DNA of 64,000 nt, from the NCBI RefSeq assembly GCF_051020985.1, contig NW_027475138.1, forward strand, positions 1,116,001 through 1,180,000, read 5' to 3'. The DNA is from Nomia melanderi (Eukaryota; Arthropoda; Insecta; Hymenoptera; Halictidae). Both the position numbers and the translations under genes were made by a program. Positions 37,052 through 51,379 of the stretch are shown here, piece after piece. The notes under the pieces are model-generated. The model was not told the origin of the DNA. It saw only the letters and a list, made by a program, of their open reading frames with translations, and ran no database searches. Position 1 is the stretch's first letter. The number at the start of each line of letters is the position of its first letter.

Positions 37052-40000
37052 GATATCTCGGGTGCTATTACAGATAGCGCGATAAATCAAAGTGCATTGT
37101 CTGTAGGAGGCACAGGCGAATGAGTCTGTGCAGCAGGAACGACCTCGAACCACCAGGGGCCGAGAAAATGACAGATATTCGGAATCCGTCACCCAAGGTC
37201 ATGTGAAAATCCAGCATATATCTGGTGATATTTCGGGTGCTATTATAGATAGCGCAATAAACCAAAGTGAATTATCTGCAGGAGGCCCTGGCGCATGAAT
37301 CTGTGCAGCGGGAACGTCCTCGGACCTCCAGGGGCCGAGACAACCAAGGTCTCATTGGGCCGGACACTCAGGGTCAGGGTAAAATCCAATATATATCTGG
37401 TGATATCTCGGGTGCTATTACAGATAGCGCAATAAATCAATGTGCATTGTCTGTAGGAGGCCCTGGCGCATGAATCTGTGCAGCGGGAACGACCTCGGAC
37501 CACCAGGGGCCGAAAAAACCACAGTCTCATGGGGCCGGACACTCAGGGTCAGGGGAAAATCCAATATATATCTGGTGATATCTCGGGTGCTATTACAGAT
37601 AGCGCAATAAATCAAAGTGCATTGTCTGTAGGAGACACTGGCGCATGAACCTGTGCAGAGGGAACGACCTCGGACCACCGGGGGCCGAGAAAACGACTGT
37701 CTCATGGGGCCGGACACTCAGGGTCAGTGAAAAATCCAATATATATCTGGTGATATCTCGGCTGCTATTACAGATAGCGCAATAAATCAAACTGCATTGT
37801 CTGTAGGAGGCCCTGGCGCATGAGTCTGTGCAGCGGTGACGACCTCGCACCACCAGGGGCCGAGAAAACCACAGTCTCATGGGGCCGGACACTCAGGGTC
37901 AGGGGAAAATCCAGTATATATCTGGTGATATCTCGGGTGCTATTAGAGATAGCGCAATAAACCAACGTGAATTATCTGCAGGAGGCCCTGGCGCATGAAT
38001 CTGTGCAGCGGGTACGTCCTCGGACCTCCAGGGGCCGAGACAACCACCGTCTCATGGGGCCGGTCACTCAGGGTCAGGGTAAAATCCAATATATATCTGG
38101 TGATATCTCGGGTGCTATTACAGATAGCGCAATAAATCAAAGTGCATTGTCTGTAGGAGGCCCTGGCGCATGAATCTGTGAAGGGGGAACGACCTCGCAC
38201 CACCAGGGGCCGAGAAAACCACAGTCTCATGGGGCCGGACACTCAGGGTCAGGGGAAAATCCAGTATATATCTGGTGATATCTCGGGTGCTTTTAGAGAT
38301 AGCGCAATAAACCAAAGTGAATTATCCGCAGGAGGCCCTGGCGAATGAATCTGTGCAGCGGGAACGTCCTCGGACCTCCAGGGGCCGAGACAACCACCGT
38401 CTCATGGGGCCGGACACTCAGGGTCAGGGTAAAATCCAATATATATCTGGTGATATCTCGGGTACTATTACAGATAGCGCAATAAATCAATGTGCATTGT
38501 CTGTAGGAGGCCCTGGCGCATGAATCTGTGCAGCGGGAACGACCTCGGACCACCAGGGGCCGAAAAAACCACAGTCTCATGGGGCCGGACACTCAGGGTC
38601 AGGGTAAATTCCAATATATATCTGGTGATATCTCGGGTGCTATTAGAGATAGCGCAATAGATCAAAGTGCATTGTCTGTAGGAGACACTGGCGCATGAAC
38701 CTGTGCAGCGGGAACGACCTCGGACCACCAGGGGCCGAGAAAACGACCGTCTCATGGGGCCGGACGCTCAGGGTCAGTGAAAAATCCAATATATATCTGG
38801 TGATATCTCGGGTGCTATTAGAGATAGCGCAATAAACCAAAGTGAATTATCTGCAGGAGGCCCTGGCGCATGAATCTGTGCAAGGGGAACGACCTCGGAC
38901 CACCAGGGGCCGAGAAAACCACAGTCTCATGGGGCCGGACACTCAGGGTCAGGGAAAAATCCATTATATATCTGGTGATATATCGGGTACCATTAGAGAT
39001 AGCGCGATAAATCAAAGTGCATTGTCTGCAGGAGGCCCTGACGCATGAATCTGTGCAGCAGGAACGACCTCGGACCACCAGGGGCCGAAAAAACCACAGT
39101 CTCATGGGGCCGGACACTCAGGGTCAGGGTAAAATCCAATATATATCTGGTGATATCTCGGGTGCTATTACAGATAGCGCAATAAATCAAAGTGCATTGT
39201 CTGTAGGAGGCCCTGGCGCATGAATCTGTGCAGCGGGAACGACCTCGGACCACCAGGGGCCGAGAAAACCACAGTCTCATGGAGCCGGACACTCAGGGTC
39301 AGGGGAAAATCCAATATATATCTGGTGATATCTCGGGTGCTATTACAGATAGCGCAATAAATCAAAGTGAATTATCTGCAGGAGGCCCTGGCGCATGAAT
39401 CTGTGCAGCGGGAACGACCTCGGACCACCAGGGGCCGAGAAAACCGCAGTGACATGGGGACGGTCACTCAGGGTCAGGGGAAAATCCAATATATATCTGG
39501 TGATATGTCGGGAGCTATTACAGATAGCGCAATAAATCGAAGTTCATTGTCTGGAGGAGGCCCTGGCGCATGAATCTGTGCAGCGGGAACGACCTCGGTC
39601 CACCAGGAGCCGAGAAAACCACCGTCTCATGGGGCTGGACACTCAGGGTGAGGGTAATATCCAATATATATCTGGTGATATCTCGGGTGCTATTACAGAT
39701 AGCGCAATAAATCAAAGTGCATTGTCTGTAGGAGGCCCTGGCGCATGAACCTGTGCAGCGGCAACGACCTCGGACCACCAGGGGCCGAGAAAACCACAGT
39801 CTCATGGGGCCGGACACTCTGGGTCAGGGGAAAATCCAATATATATCTGGTGATATCTCGGGTGCAATTACGGATAGCGCAAGAAACCAAAGTGCATTGT
39901 CTGTAGGAGGCCCTTGCGAATGAATCTGTGCCGCAGGAACGACCTCGGACCACCAGTGGCCGAGAAAATTACAGATATTCGGAATCCGTCACCCAAGATC

Positions 40001-40110
40001 ATGTAAAAATCCAGCAAATATCTGGTGATATCTCGGGTGCTATTAGAGATAGCGCAATAAATCAAAGTGCATTGTCTGTAGGAGGATCAGGCGAATGAAT
40101 CTGGCCAGCA
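36962..40110 (+). repeat. 18-mer HOR, copy 2 (3149 bp)
   Basis: Almost identical to copy 1. The one difference I noted is CAACGTGAATT at about 37973 against CAAAGTGAATT in copy 1. Copies this similar imply a very recent event or an assembly duplication. Confidence 0.93.
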
Positions 40111-40200
40111 GGATCGACCTCGGACCACCAGGGGCCGAGAAAACCACCGACACATGGGGCGGAGACTCAGGGTCGGGGAAAAATCCAATATATATCTGGT
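40027..40200 (+). repeat. 174-bp marker monomer (18-mer copy 3)
   Basis: The same deletion near 40160, again 3149 bases on. After this unit the phase stays constant to the end of the window. Confidence 0.92.
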
Positions 40201-43084
40201 GATATCTCGGGTGCTATTACAGATAGCGCGATAAATCAAAGTGCATTGTCTGTAGGAGGCACAGGCGAATGAGTCTGTGCAGCAGGAACGACCTCGAACC
40301 ACCAGGGGCCGAGAAAATGACAGATATTCGGAATCCGTCACCCAAGGTCATGTGAAAATCCAGCATATATCTGGTGATATTTCGGGTGCTATTATAGATA
40401 GCGCAATAAACCAAAGTGAATTATCTGCAGGAGGCCCTGGCGCATGAATCTGTGCAGCGGGAACGTCCTCGGACCTCCAGGGGCCGAGACAACCAAGGTC
40501 TCATTGGGCCGGACACTCAGGGTCAGGGTAAAATCCAATATATATCTGGTGATATCTCGGGTGCTATTACAGATAGCGCAATAAATCAATGTGCATTGTC
40601 TGTAGGAGGCCCTGGCGCATGAATCTGTGCAGCGGGAACGACCTCGGACCACCAGGGGCCGAAAAAACCACAGTCTCATGGGGCCGGACACTCAGGGTCA
40701 GGGGAAAATCCAATATATATCTGGTGATATCTCGGGTGCTATTACAGATAGCGCAATAAATCAAAGTGCATTGTCTGTAGGAGACACTGGCGCATGAACC
40801 TGTGCAGAGGGAACGACCTCGGACCACCGGGGGCCGAGAAAACGACTGTCTCATGGGGCCGGACACTCAGGGTCAGTGAAAAATCCAATATATATCTGGT
40901 GATATCTCGGCTGCTATTACAGATAGCGCAATAAATCAAACTGCATTGTCTGTAGGAGGCCCTGGCGCATGAGTCTGTGCAGCGGTGACGACCTCGCACC
41001 ACCAGGGGCCGAGAAAACCACAGTCTCATGGGGCCGGACACTCAGGGTCACGGGAAAATCCAGTATATATCTGGTGATATCTCGGGTGCTATTAGAGATA
41101 GCGCAATAAACCAAAGTGAATTATCTGCAGGAGGCCCTGGCGCATGAATCTGTGCAGCGGGTACGTCCGCGGACCTCCAGGGGCCGAGACAACCACCGTC
41201 TCATGGGGCCGGTCACTCAGGGTCAGGGTAAAATCCAATATATATCTGGTGATATCTCGGGTGCTATTACAGATAGCGCAATTAATCAAAGTGCATTGTC
41301 TGTAGGAGGCCCTGGCGCATGAATCTGTGCAGCGGGAACGACCTCGGACCACCAGGGGCCGAAAAAACCACAGTCTCATAGGGCCGGATACTCAGGGTCA
41401 GGGTAAAATCCAATATATATCTGGTGATATCTCGGGTGCTATTACAGATAGCGCAATAAATCAGAGTGCATTGTCTGTAGGAGGCCCTGGCGCATGAATC
41501 TGTGAAGGGGGAACGACCTCGCACCACCAGGGGCCGAGAAAACCACAGTCTCATGGGGCCGGACACTCGGGGTCAGGGGAAAATCCAGTATATATCTGGT
41601 GATATCTCGGGTGCTTTTAGAGATAGCGCAATAAACCAAAGTGAATTATCCGCAGGAGGCCCTGGCGCATGAATCTGTGCAGCGGGAACGTCCTCGGACC
41701 TCCAGGGGCCGAGACAACCACCGTCTCATGGGGCCGGACACTCAGGGTCAGGGTAAAATCCAATATATATCTGGTGATATTTCGGGTACTATTACAGATA
41801 GCGCAATAAATCAATGTGCATTGTCTGTAGGAGGCCCTGGCGCATGAATCTGTGCAGCGGGAACGACCTCGGACCACCAGGGGCCGAAAAAACCACAGTC
41901 TCATGGGGCCGGACACTCAGGGTCAGGGTAAATTCCAATATATATCTGGTGATATCTCGGGTGCTATTAGAGATAGCGCAATAGATCAAAGTGCATTGTC
42001 TGTAGGAGACACTGGCGCATGAACCTGTGCAGCGGGAACGACCTCGGACCACCAGGGGCCGAGAAAACGACCGTCTCATGGGGCCGGACGCTCAGGGTCA
42101 GTGAAAAATCCAATATATATCTGGTGATATCTCGGGTGCTATTAGAGATAGCGCAATAAACCAAAGTGAATTATCTGCAGGAGGCCCTGGCGCATGAATC
42201 TGTGCAAGGGGATCGACCTCGGACCACCAGGGGCCGAGAAAACCACAGTCTCATGGGGCCGGACACTCAGGGTCAGGGAAAAATCCATTATATATCTGGT
42301 GATATATCGGGTACCATTAGAGATAGCGCGATAAATCAAAGTGCATTGTCTGCAGGAGGCCCTGACGCATGAATCTGTGCAGCAGGAACGACCTCGGACC
42401 ACCAGGGGCCGAAAAAACCACAGTCTCATGGGGCCGGACACTCAGGGTCAGGGTAAAATCCAATATATATCTGGTGATATCTCGGGTGCTATTACAGATA
42501 GCGCAATAAATCAAAGTGCATTGTCTGTAGGAGGCCCTGGCGCATGAATCTGTGCAGCGGGAACGACCTCGGTCCACCAGGGGCCGAGAAAACCACCGTC
42601 TCATGGGGCTGGACACTCAGGGTGAGGGTAATATCCAATATATATCTGGTGATATCTCGGGTGCTATTACAGATAGCGCAATAAATCAAAGTGCATTGTC
42701 TGTAGGAGGCCCTGGCGCATGAACCTGTGCAGCGGCAACGACCTCGGACCACCAGGGGCCGAGAAAACCACAGTCTCATGGGGCCGGACACTCTGGGTCA
42801 GGGGAAAATCCAATATATATCTGGTGATATCTCGGGTGCAATTACGGATAGCGCAAGAAACCAAAGTGCATTGTCTGTAGGAGGCCCTTGCGAATGAATC
42901 TGTGCCGCAGGAACGACCTCGGACCACCAGTGGCCGAGAAAATTACAGATATTCGGAATCCGTCACCCAAGATCATGTAAAAATCCAGCAAATATCTGGT
43001 GATATCTCGGGTGCTATTAGAGATAGCGCAATAAATCAAAGTGCATTGTCTGTAGGAGGCCCAGGCGAATGAATCTGGCCAGCA
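40111..43084 (+). repeat. 18-mer HOR, copy 3, altered to 17 monomers (2974 bp)
   Basis: It starts like copies 1 and 2 but has one extra monomer around 41283-41457 and lacks two monomers further on (the equivalents of about 39200-39550), so its length is 3149 + 175 - 350. Single-base changes such as GGGTCACGGGAAAA near 41050 and GTCCGCGGACC near 41168 show it is older or less homogenised than the first two. Confidence 0.88.
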
Positions 43085-46000
43085 GGAACGACCTCCGACC
43101 ACCAGGGGCCGAGTAAACCACCGTCTCATGGGGCCGGACACTCAGGGTCAGGGAAAAATCCAATATATATCTGGTGATATCTCGGGTGCTATTACAGATA
43201 GCGCAATAAATCAAAGTGCATTGTCTGTAGGAGGCCCAGGCGAATAAATCTGGCCAGCGAGAACGACCTCGGACCACCAGGGGCCAAGAAAACCACCGTC
43301 TCATGGCGCCGGACACTCAGGGTCAGGGAAAAATCCAATATATATCTGGTGATATCTCGGGTGCTATTAGAGGTAGCGCAATAAATCAAAGTGCATTGTC
43401 TGTAGGAGGCCCAGGCGCATGAATCTGGCCAGCGGGAACGACCTCGGACCACCAGGGGCCGAGAAAACCACAGTCTCATGGGGCCGGACACTCAGGGTCA
43501 GGGGAAAATCCAATATATATCTGGTGATATCTCGGGTGCTATTACAGATAGCGCAATAAATCAAAGTGAATTATCTGCAGTAGGCCCTGGCGCATGAATC
43601 TGTGCAGCGGGAACGACCTCGGACCACCAGGGGCCGAGAAAACTACCGTCTCATGGGGCCGGTCACTCAGGGTCAGTGAAAAATGCAATATATATCTGCT
43701 GATATCTCGGGTGCTATTAGAGATAGCGCAATAAAGCAAAGTGAATTATCTACAGGAGGCCCTGGCGCATGAATCTGTGCAGCGGGAACGACCTCGGACC
43801 ACCAGGGGCCGAGACAACCACCGTCTCATGGGGCCGGACACTCAGGGTCAGGGTAAAATCCAATATATATCTGGTGATATCTCGGGTACTATTACAGATA
43901 GCGCAATAAATCAATGTGCATTGTCTGTAGGAGGCCCTGGCGCATGAATCTGTGCAGCGGGAACGACCTCGGACCACCAGGGGCCGAAAAAACCACAGTC
44001 TCATGGGGCCGGACACTCAGGGTCAGGGTAAATTCCAATATATATCTGGTGATATCTCGGGTGCTATTAGAGATAGCGCAATAGATCAAAGTGCATTGTC
44101 TGTAGGAGACACTGGCGCATGAACCTGTGCAGCGGGAACGACCTCGGACCACCAGGGGCCGAGAAAACGACCGTCTCATGGGGCCGGACGCTCAGGGTCA
44201 GTGAAAAATCCAATATATATCTGGTGATATCTCGGGTGCTATTAGAGATAGCGCAATAAACCAAAGTGAATTATCTGCAGGAGGCACTGGCGCATGAATC
44301 TGTGCAAGGGGAACGACCTCGGACCACCAGGGGCCGAGAAAACCACAGTCTCATGGGGCCGGACACTCAGGGTCAGGGAAAAATCCATTATATATCTGGT
44401 GATATATCGGGTACCATTAGAGATAGCGCGATAAATCAAAGTGCATTGTCTGCAGGAGGCCCTGACGCATGAATCTGTGCAGCAGGAACGACCTCGGAAC
44501 ACCAGGGGCCGAAAAAACCACAGTCTCATGGGGCCGGACACTCAGGGTCAGGGTAAAATCCAATATATATCTGGTGATATCTCGGGTGCTATTACAGATA
44601 GCGCAATAAATCAAAGTGCATTGTCTGTAGGAGGCCCAGGCGAATGAATCTGGCCAGCAGGAACGACCTCCGACCACCAGGGGCCGAGTAAACCACCGTC
44701 TCATGGGGCCGGACACTCAGGGTCAGGGAAAAATCCAATATATATCTGGTGATATCTCGGGTGCTATTACAGATAGCGCAATAAATCAAAGTGCATTGTC
44801 TGTAGGAGGCCCAGGCGAATAAATCTGGCCAGCGGGAACGACCTCGGACCACCAGGGGCCAAGAAATCCACCGTCTCATGGCGCCGGACACTCAGGGTCA
44901 GGGAAAAATCCAATATATATCTGGTGATATCTCGGGTGCTATTAGAGATAGCGCAATAAATCAAAGTGCATTGTCTGTAGGAGGCCCAGGCGCATGAATC
45001 TGGCCAGCGGGAACGACCTCGGACCACCAGGGGCCGAGAAAACCACAGTCTCATGGGGCCGGACACTCAGGGTCAGGGGAAAATCCAATATATATCTGGT
45101 GATATCTCGGGTGCTATTACAGATAGCTTAATAAATCAAAGTGCATTGTCTGTAGGAGGCCCAGGCGAATGAATCTGTGCAGCGGTAACGACCTCGGACC
45201 ACCAGGGGCCGAGAAAATTATAGATATTCGGAATCCGTCACCCAAGGTCATGTAAAAATCCAGCATATATCTGGTGATATCTCGGGTGCTATTACAGATA
45301 GCGCAATAAATCAAAGTGCATTGTCTATAGGAGGCCCTGGCGCATGAATCTGTGCAGCGGGAACGACCTCGGAACACCAGGGACCGAGAAAACCACCGTC
45401 TCATGGGGCCGGACACTCGGGGTCAGTGAAATATCCAATATATATGTGTTGATATCTCGGGTGCTATTAGAGATAGCGCAATAAACCAAAGTGAATTATC
45501 TGCAGGAGGCCCTGGCGCATGAATCTGTGCAGCGGGAACGACATCGGACCACCAGGGACCGAGAAAACGACCGTCTCATGGGGCCGGACACTCAGGGTCA
45601 GTGAAAAAACCAATATATATCTGCTGATATCTCGGGTGCTATTACAGATAGCGCAATAAATCAAAGTGCATTGTCTGTAGGAGGCCCTGGCGCATGAATC
45701 TGTGCAGCGGGAACGTCCTCGGACCACCAGGGGCCGAAAAAACCACAGTCTCATGGGGCCGGACACTCAGGGTCAGGGTAAAATCCAATATATATCTGGT
45801 GATATCTCGAGTGCTATTACAGGTAGCGCAATAAATCAAAGTGCATTGTCTGTAGGAGGCCCTGGCGCATGAATCTGTGCAGCGGGAACGACCTCGGAAC
45901 ACCAGGGACCGAGAAAACCACCGTCTCATGGGGCCGGACACTCAGGGTCAGTGAAAAATCCAATATATATGTGGTGATATCTCGGGTGCTATTACAGATA

Positions 46001-47704
46001 GCGCAATAAATCAAAGTGCATTGTCTGTAGGAGACCCTGGCGCATGAACCTGTGCAGCGGGAACGACCTCGGACCACCAGGGGCCGAGAAAACGACCGTC
46101 TCATGGGGCCGGACGCTCAGGGTCAGTGAAAAATCCAATATATATCTGGTGATATCTCGGGTGCTATTAGAGATAGCTCAATAAACCAAAGTGAATTATC
46201 TGCAGGAGGCCCTGGCGCATGAATCTGTGCAACGGGAACGACCTCGGACGACCAGGGGCCGAGAAAACCACAGTCTCATGGGGCCGGACACTCAGGGTCT
46301 GGGGAAAATCCAATATATATCTGGTGATATCTCGGGTGCTATTACAGATAGCGCAATCAACCAAATTGTATTATCTGCAGGAGGCCCTGGCGCATGAATC
46401 TGTGCAACGGGAACGACCTCGGACCACCAGGGACCGAGAAAACGACCGTCTCATGGGGCCGGACACTCAGGGTCAGTGAAAAATCCAATATATATCTGCT
46501 GATATCTCGGGTGCTATTACAGATAGCGCAATAAATCAATGTGCATTGTCTGTAGGAGGCCCTGGCGCATGAATCTGTGCAGCGGGAACGACCTCGGACC
46601 ACCAGGGGCCGAGAAAACCACAGTCTCATGGGGCCGGACACTCTGGGTCAGGGGAAAATCCAATATATATCTGGTGATATCTCGGGTGCTATTATAGATA
46701 GCGCAATAGATCAAAGTGCATTGTCTGAAGGAGACACTGGCGCATGAACCTGTGCAGCGGGAACGACCTCGGACCACCAGGGGCCGAGAAAACGACCGTC
46801 TCATGGGGCCGGACGCTCAGGGTCAGTGAAAAATCCAATATATATCTGGTGATATCTCGGGTGCTATTAGAGATAGCGCAATAAACCAAAGTGAATTATC
46901 TGCAGGAGGCCCTGGCGCATGAATCTGTGCAAGGGGAACGACCTCGGACCACCAGGGGCCGAGAAAACCGCAGTCACATGGGGACGGTCACTCAGGGTCA
47001 GGGGAAAATCCAATATATATCTGGTGATATGTCGGGAGCTATTACAGATAGCGCAATAAATCGAAGTTCATTGTCTGGAGGAGGCCCTGGCGCATGAATC
47101 TGTGCAGCGGGAACGACCTCGGTCCACCAGGGGCCGAGAAAACCACCGTCTCATGGGGCTGGACACTCAGGGTGAGGGTAATATCCAATATATATCTGGT
47201 GATATCTCGGGTGCTATTACAGATAGCGCAATAAATCAAAGTGCATTGTCTGTAGGAGGCCCTGGCGCATGAACCTGTGCAGAGGCAACGACCTCGGACC
47301 ACCAGGGGCCGAGAAAACCACAGTCTCATGGGGCCGGACACTCTGGGTCAGGGGAAAATCCAATATATATCTGGTGATATCTCGGGTGCAATTACGGATA
47401 GCGCAAGAAACCAAAGTGCATTGTCTGTAGGAGGCCCTTGCGAATGAATCTGTGCCGCAGGAACGACCTCGGACCACCAGTGGCCGAGAAAATTACAGAT
47501 ATTCGGAATCCGTCACCCAAGATCATGTAAAAATCCAGCAAATATCTGGTGATATCTCGGGTGCTATTAGAGATAGCGCAATAAATCAAAGTGCATTGTC
47601 TGTAGGAGGCCCAGGCGAATGAATCTGGCCAGCAGGAACGACCTCCGACCACCAGGGGCCGAGTAAACCACCGTCTCATGGGGCCGGACACTCAGGGTCA
47701 GGGA
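43085..47704 (+). repeat. Mosaic region built from pieces of the neighbouring HORs, about 26 units
   Basis: Several short blocks shared with both sides are joined here. About 43800-44600 matches 41700-42500 (offset 2100). About 44600-45400 matches 47575-48375 (offset 2975). About 45650-46360 matches 49850-50560 in part (offset 4200). About 46950-47600 matches 39425-40075 (offset 7524) and 47100-47900 matches 42550-43350 (offset 4550). It reads as a patchwork of exchanges between the 18-mer and 21-mer families. Confidence 0.78.
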
Positions 47705-49337
47705 AAAATCCAATATATATCTGGTGATATCTCGGGTGCTATTACAGATAGCGCAATAAATCAAAGTGCATTGTCTGTAGGAGGCCCAGGCGAATAAATC
47801 TGGCCAGCGGGAACGACCTCGGACCACCAGGGGCCAAGAAAACCACCGTCTCATGGCGCCGGACACTCAGGGTCAGGGAAAAATCCAATATATATCTGGT
47901 GATATCTCGGGTGCTATTAGAGATAGCGCAATAAATCAAAGTGCATTGTCTGTAGGAGGCCCAGGCGCATGAATCTGGCCAGCGGGAACGACCTCGGACC
48001 ACCAGGGGCCGAGAAAACCACAGTCTCATGGGGCCGGACACTCAGGGTCAGGGGAAAATCCAATATATATCTGGTGATATCTCGGGTGCTATTACAGATA
48101 GCTTAATAAATCAAAGTGCATTGTCTGTAGGAGGCCCAGGCGAATGAATCTGTGCAGCGGTAACGACCTCGGACCACCAGGGGCCGAGGAAATTATAGAT
48201 ATTCGGAATCCGTCACCCAAGGTCATGTAAAAATCCAGCATATATCTGGTGATATCTCGGGTGCTATTACAGATAGCGCAATAAATCAAAGTGCATTGTC
48301 TATAGGAGGCCCTGGCGCATGAATCTGTGCAGCGGGAACGACCTCGGAACACCAGGGACCGAGAAAACCACCGTCTCATGGGGCCGGACACTCGGGGTCA
48401 GTGAAATATCCAATATATATGTGTTGATATCTCGGGTGCTATTAGAGATAGCGCAATAAACCATAGTGAATTATCTGCAGGAGGCCCTGGCGCATGAATC
48501 TGTACAACGGGAGCGACCTCGGACCACCAGGGGCCGAGAAAACCACAGTCTCATGGGGCCGGACACTCAGGGTCAGGGGAAAATCCAATATAGATCTGGT
48601 GATATCTCGGGTGCCATTACAGATAGCGCAATAAACCAAAGTGAATTATCTGCAGGAGGCCCTGGCGCATGAATCTGTGCAAGGGGAACGACCTCGGACC
48701 ACCAGGGACCGAGAAAACTACCGTCTCATGGGGCCGGACACTCAGGGTCAGTGAAAAATCCAATATATATGTGGTGATATCTCGGGTGCTATTACAGATA
48801 GCGCAATAAATCAAAGTGAATTATCTGCAGTAGGCCCTGGAGCATGAATCTGTGCAGCGGGAACGACCTCGGACCACCAGGGGCCGAGAAAACTACCGTC
48901 TCATGGGGCCGGTCACTCAGGGTCAGTGAAAAATGCAATATATATCTGCTGATATCTCGGGTGCTATTAGAGATAGCGCAATAAAGCAAAGTGAATTATC
49001 TGCAGGAGGCCCTGGCGCATGAATCTGTGCAGCGGGAACGACCTCGGACCACCAGGGGCCGAGAAAACGACCGTCTCATGGGGCCGGACACTCAGGGTCA
49101 GTGAAAAATCCAATATATATCTGCTGATATCTCGGGTGCTATTACAGATAGCGCAATAAATCAAAGTGCATTGTCTGTAGGAGGCCCTGGCGCATGAATC
49201 TGTGCAGCGGGAGCGTCCTCGGACCACCAGGGGCCGAAAAAACCACAGTCTCATGGGGCCGGAAACTCAGGGTCAGGGAAAAATCCAATATATATCTGGT
49301 GATATCTCGGGTGCTATTAGAGATAGCGCAATAAACG

Positions 49338-49974
49338 AAAGTGAATTATCTGCAGGAGGCCCTGGCGCATGAATCTGTGCAGCGGGAACGACCTCGGACC
49401 ACCAGGGGCCAAGAAAACCACCGTCTCATGGCGCCGGACACTCAGGGTCAGGGAAAAATCCAATATATATCTGGTGATATCTCGGGTGCTATTAGAGATA
49501 GCGCAATAAATCAAAGTGCATTGTCTGTAGGAGGCCCAGGCGCATGAATCTGGCCAGCGGGAACGACCTCGGACCACCAGGGGCCGAGAAAACCACAGTC
49601 TCATGGGGCCGGACACTCAGGGTCAGGGGAAAATCCAATATATATCTGGTGATATCTCGGGTGCTATTACAGATAGCTTAATAAATCAAAGTGCATTGTC
49701 TGTAGGAGGCCCAGGCGAATGAATCTGTGCAGCGGGAACGACCTCGGAACACCAGGGACCGAGAAAACCACCGTCCCATGGGGCCGGACACTCGGGGTCA
49801 GTGAAAAATCCAATATATATCTGCTGATATCTCGGGTGCTATTACAGATAGCGCAATAAATCAAAGTGCATTGTCTGTAGGAGGCCCTGGCGCATGAATC
49901 TGTGCAGCGGGAACGTCCTCGGACCACCAGGGGCCGAAAAAACCACAGTCTCATGGGGCCGGACACTCAGGGTC
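49338..49974 (+). repeat. Internal 6-mer-spaced duplication in the 21-mer, first member
   Basis: Matches 50388-51024 at an offset of 1050, bounded by G/C at 49337/50387 and A/T at 49975/51025. The pair is found again in copy 2 (53013 and 54063), so it predates the 21-mer duplication. Confidence 0.88.
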
Positions 49975-50387
49975 AGGGTAAAATCCAATATATATCTGGT
50001 GATATCTCGAGTGCTATTACAGGTAGCGCAATAAATCAAAGTGCATTGTCTGTAGGAGGCCCTGGCGCATGAATCTGTGCAGCGGGAACGACCTCGGAGC
50101 ACCAGGGACCGAGAAAACCACCGTCTCATGGGGCCGGACACTCAGGGTCAGTGAAAAATCCAATATATATGTGGTGATATCTCGGGTGCTATTACAGATA
50201 GCGCAATAAATCAAAGTGCATTGTCTGTAGGAGACCCTGGCGCATGAACCTGTGCAGCGGGAACGACCTCGGACCACCAGGGGCCGAGAAAACGACCGTC
50301 TCATGGGGCCGGACGCTCAGGGTCAGTGAAAAATCCAATATATATCTGGTGATATCTCGGGTGCTATTAGAGATAGCTCAATAAACC

Positions 50388-51024
50388 AAAGTGAATTATC
50401 TGCAGGAGGCCCTGGCGCATGAATCTGTGCAGCGGGAACGACCTCGGACCACCAGGGGCCAAGAAAACCACCGTCTCATGGCGCCGGACACTCAGGGTCA
50501 GGGAAAAATCCAATATATATCTGGTGATATCTCGGGTGCTATTAGAGATAGCGCAATAAATCAAAGTGCATTGTCTGTAGGAGGCCCAGGCGCATGAATC
50601 TGGCCAGCGGGAACGACCTCGGACCACCAGGGGCCGAGAAAACCACAGTCTCATGGGGCCGGACACTCAGGGTCAGGGGAAAATCCAATATATATCTGGT
50701 GATATCTCGGGTGCTATTACAGATAGCTTAATAAATCAAAGTGCATTGTCTGTAGGAGGCCCAGGCGAATGAATCTGTGCAGCGGGAACGACCTCGGAAC
50801 ACCAGGGACCGAGAAAACCACCGTCCCATGGGGCCGGACACTCGGGGTCAGTGAAAAATCCAATATATATCTGCTGATATCTCGGGTGCTATTACAGATA
50901 GCGCAATAAATCAAAGTGCATTGTCTGTAGGAGGCCCTGGCGCATGAATCTGTGCAGCGGGAACGTCCTCGGACCACCAGGGGCCGAAAAAACCACAGTC
51001 TCATGGGGCCGGACACTCAGGGTC
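50388..51024 (+). repeat. Internal 6-mer-spaced duplication in the 21-mer, second member
   Basis: Partner of 49338-49974. Both contain the GGCGCCGGACACTC core, the TGGCCAGCGGG unit and the GATAGCTTAATAAATC unit in that order. Confidence 0.88.
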
Positions 51025-51379
51025 TGGGGAAAATCCAATATAGATCTGGTGATATCTCGGGTGCTATTACAGATAGCGCAATCAACCAAATTGTATTATC
51101 TGCAGGAGGCCCTGGCGCATGAATCTGTGCAACGGGAACGACCTCGGACCACCAGGGGCCGAGAAAACCACAGTCTCATGGGGCCGGACACTCAGGGTCA
51201 GGGGAAAATCCAATATAGATCTGGTGATATCTCGGGTGCTATTACAGATAGCGCAATAAATCAAAGTGCATTGTCTGTAGGAGGCCGTGGCGCATGAATC
51301 TGTGCAACGGGAACGACCTCGGACCACCAGGGGCCGAAAAAAGCACAGTCTCATGGGGCCGGACACTCAGGGTCAGGGT

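Larger units (their letters stand above)
47705..51379 (+). repeat. 21-mer HOR, copy 1 (3675 bp)
   Basis: Repeated directly at an offset of 3675. The left boundary is A/T at 47704/51379. Markers are GATAGCTTAATAAATC, a type B core with ATTATAGATATTCGG near 48191, TATATGTGTTGATATC near 48414, and AATATAGATCTGG near 48588. Confidence 0.92.
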
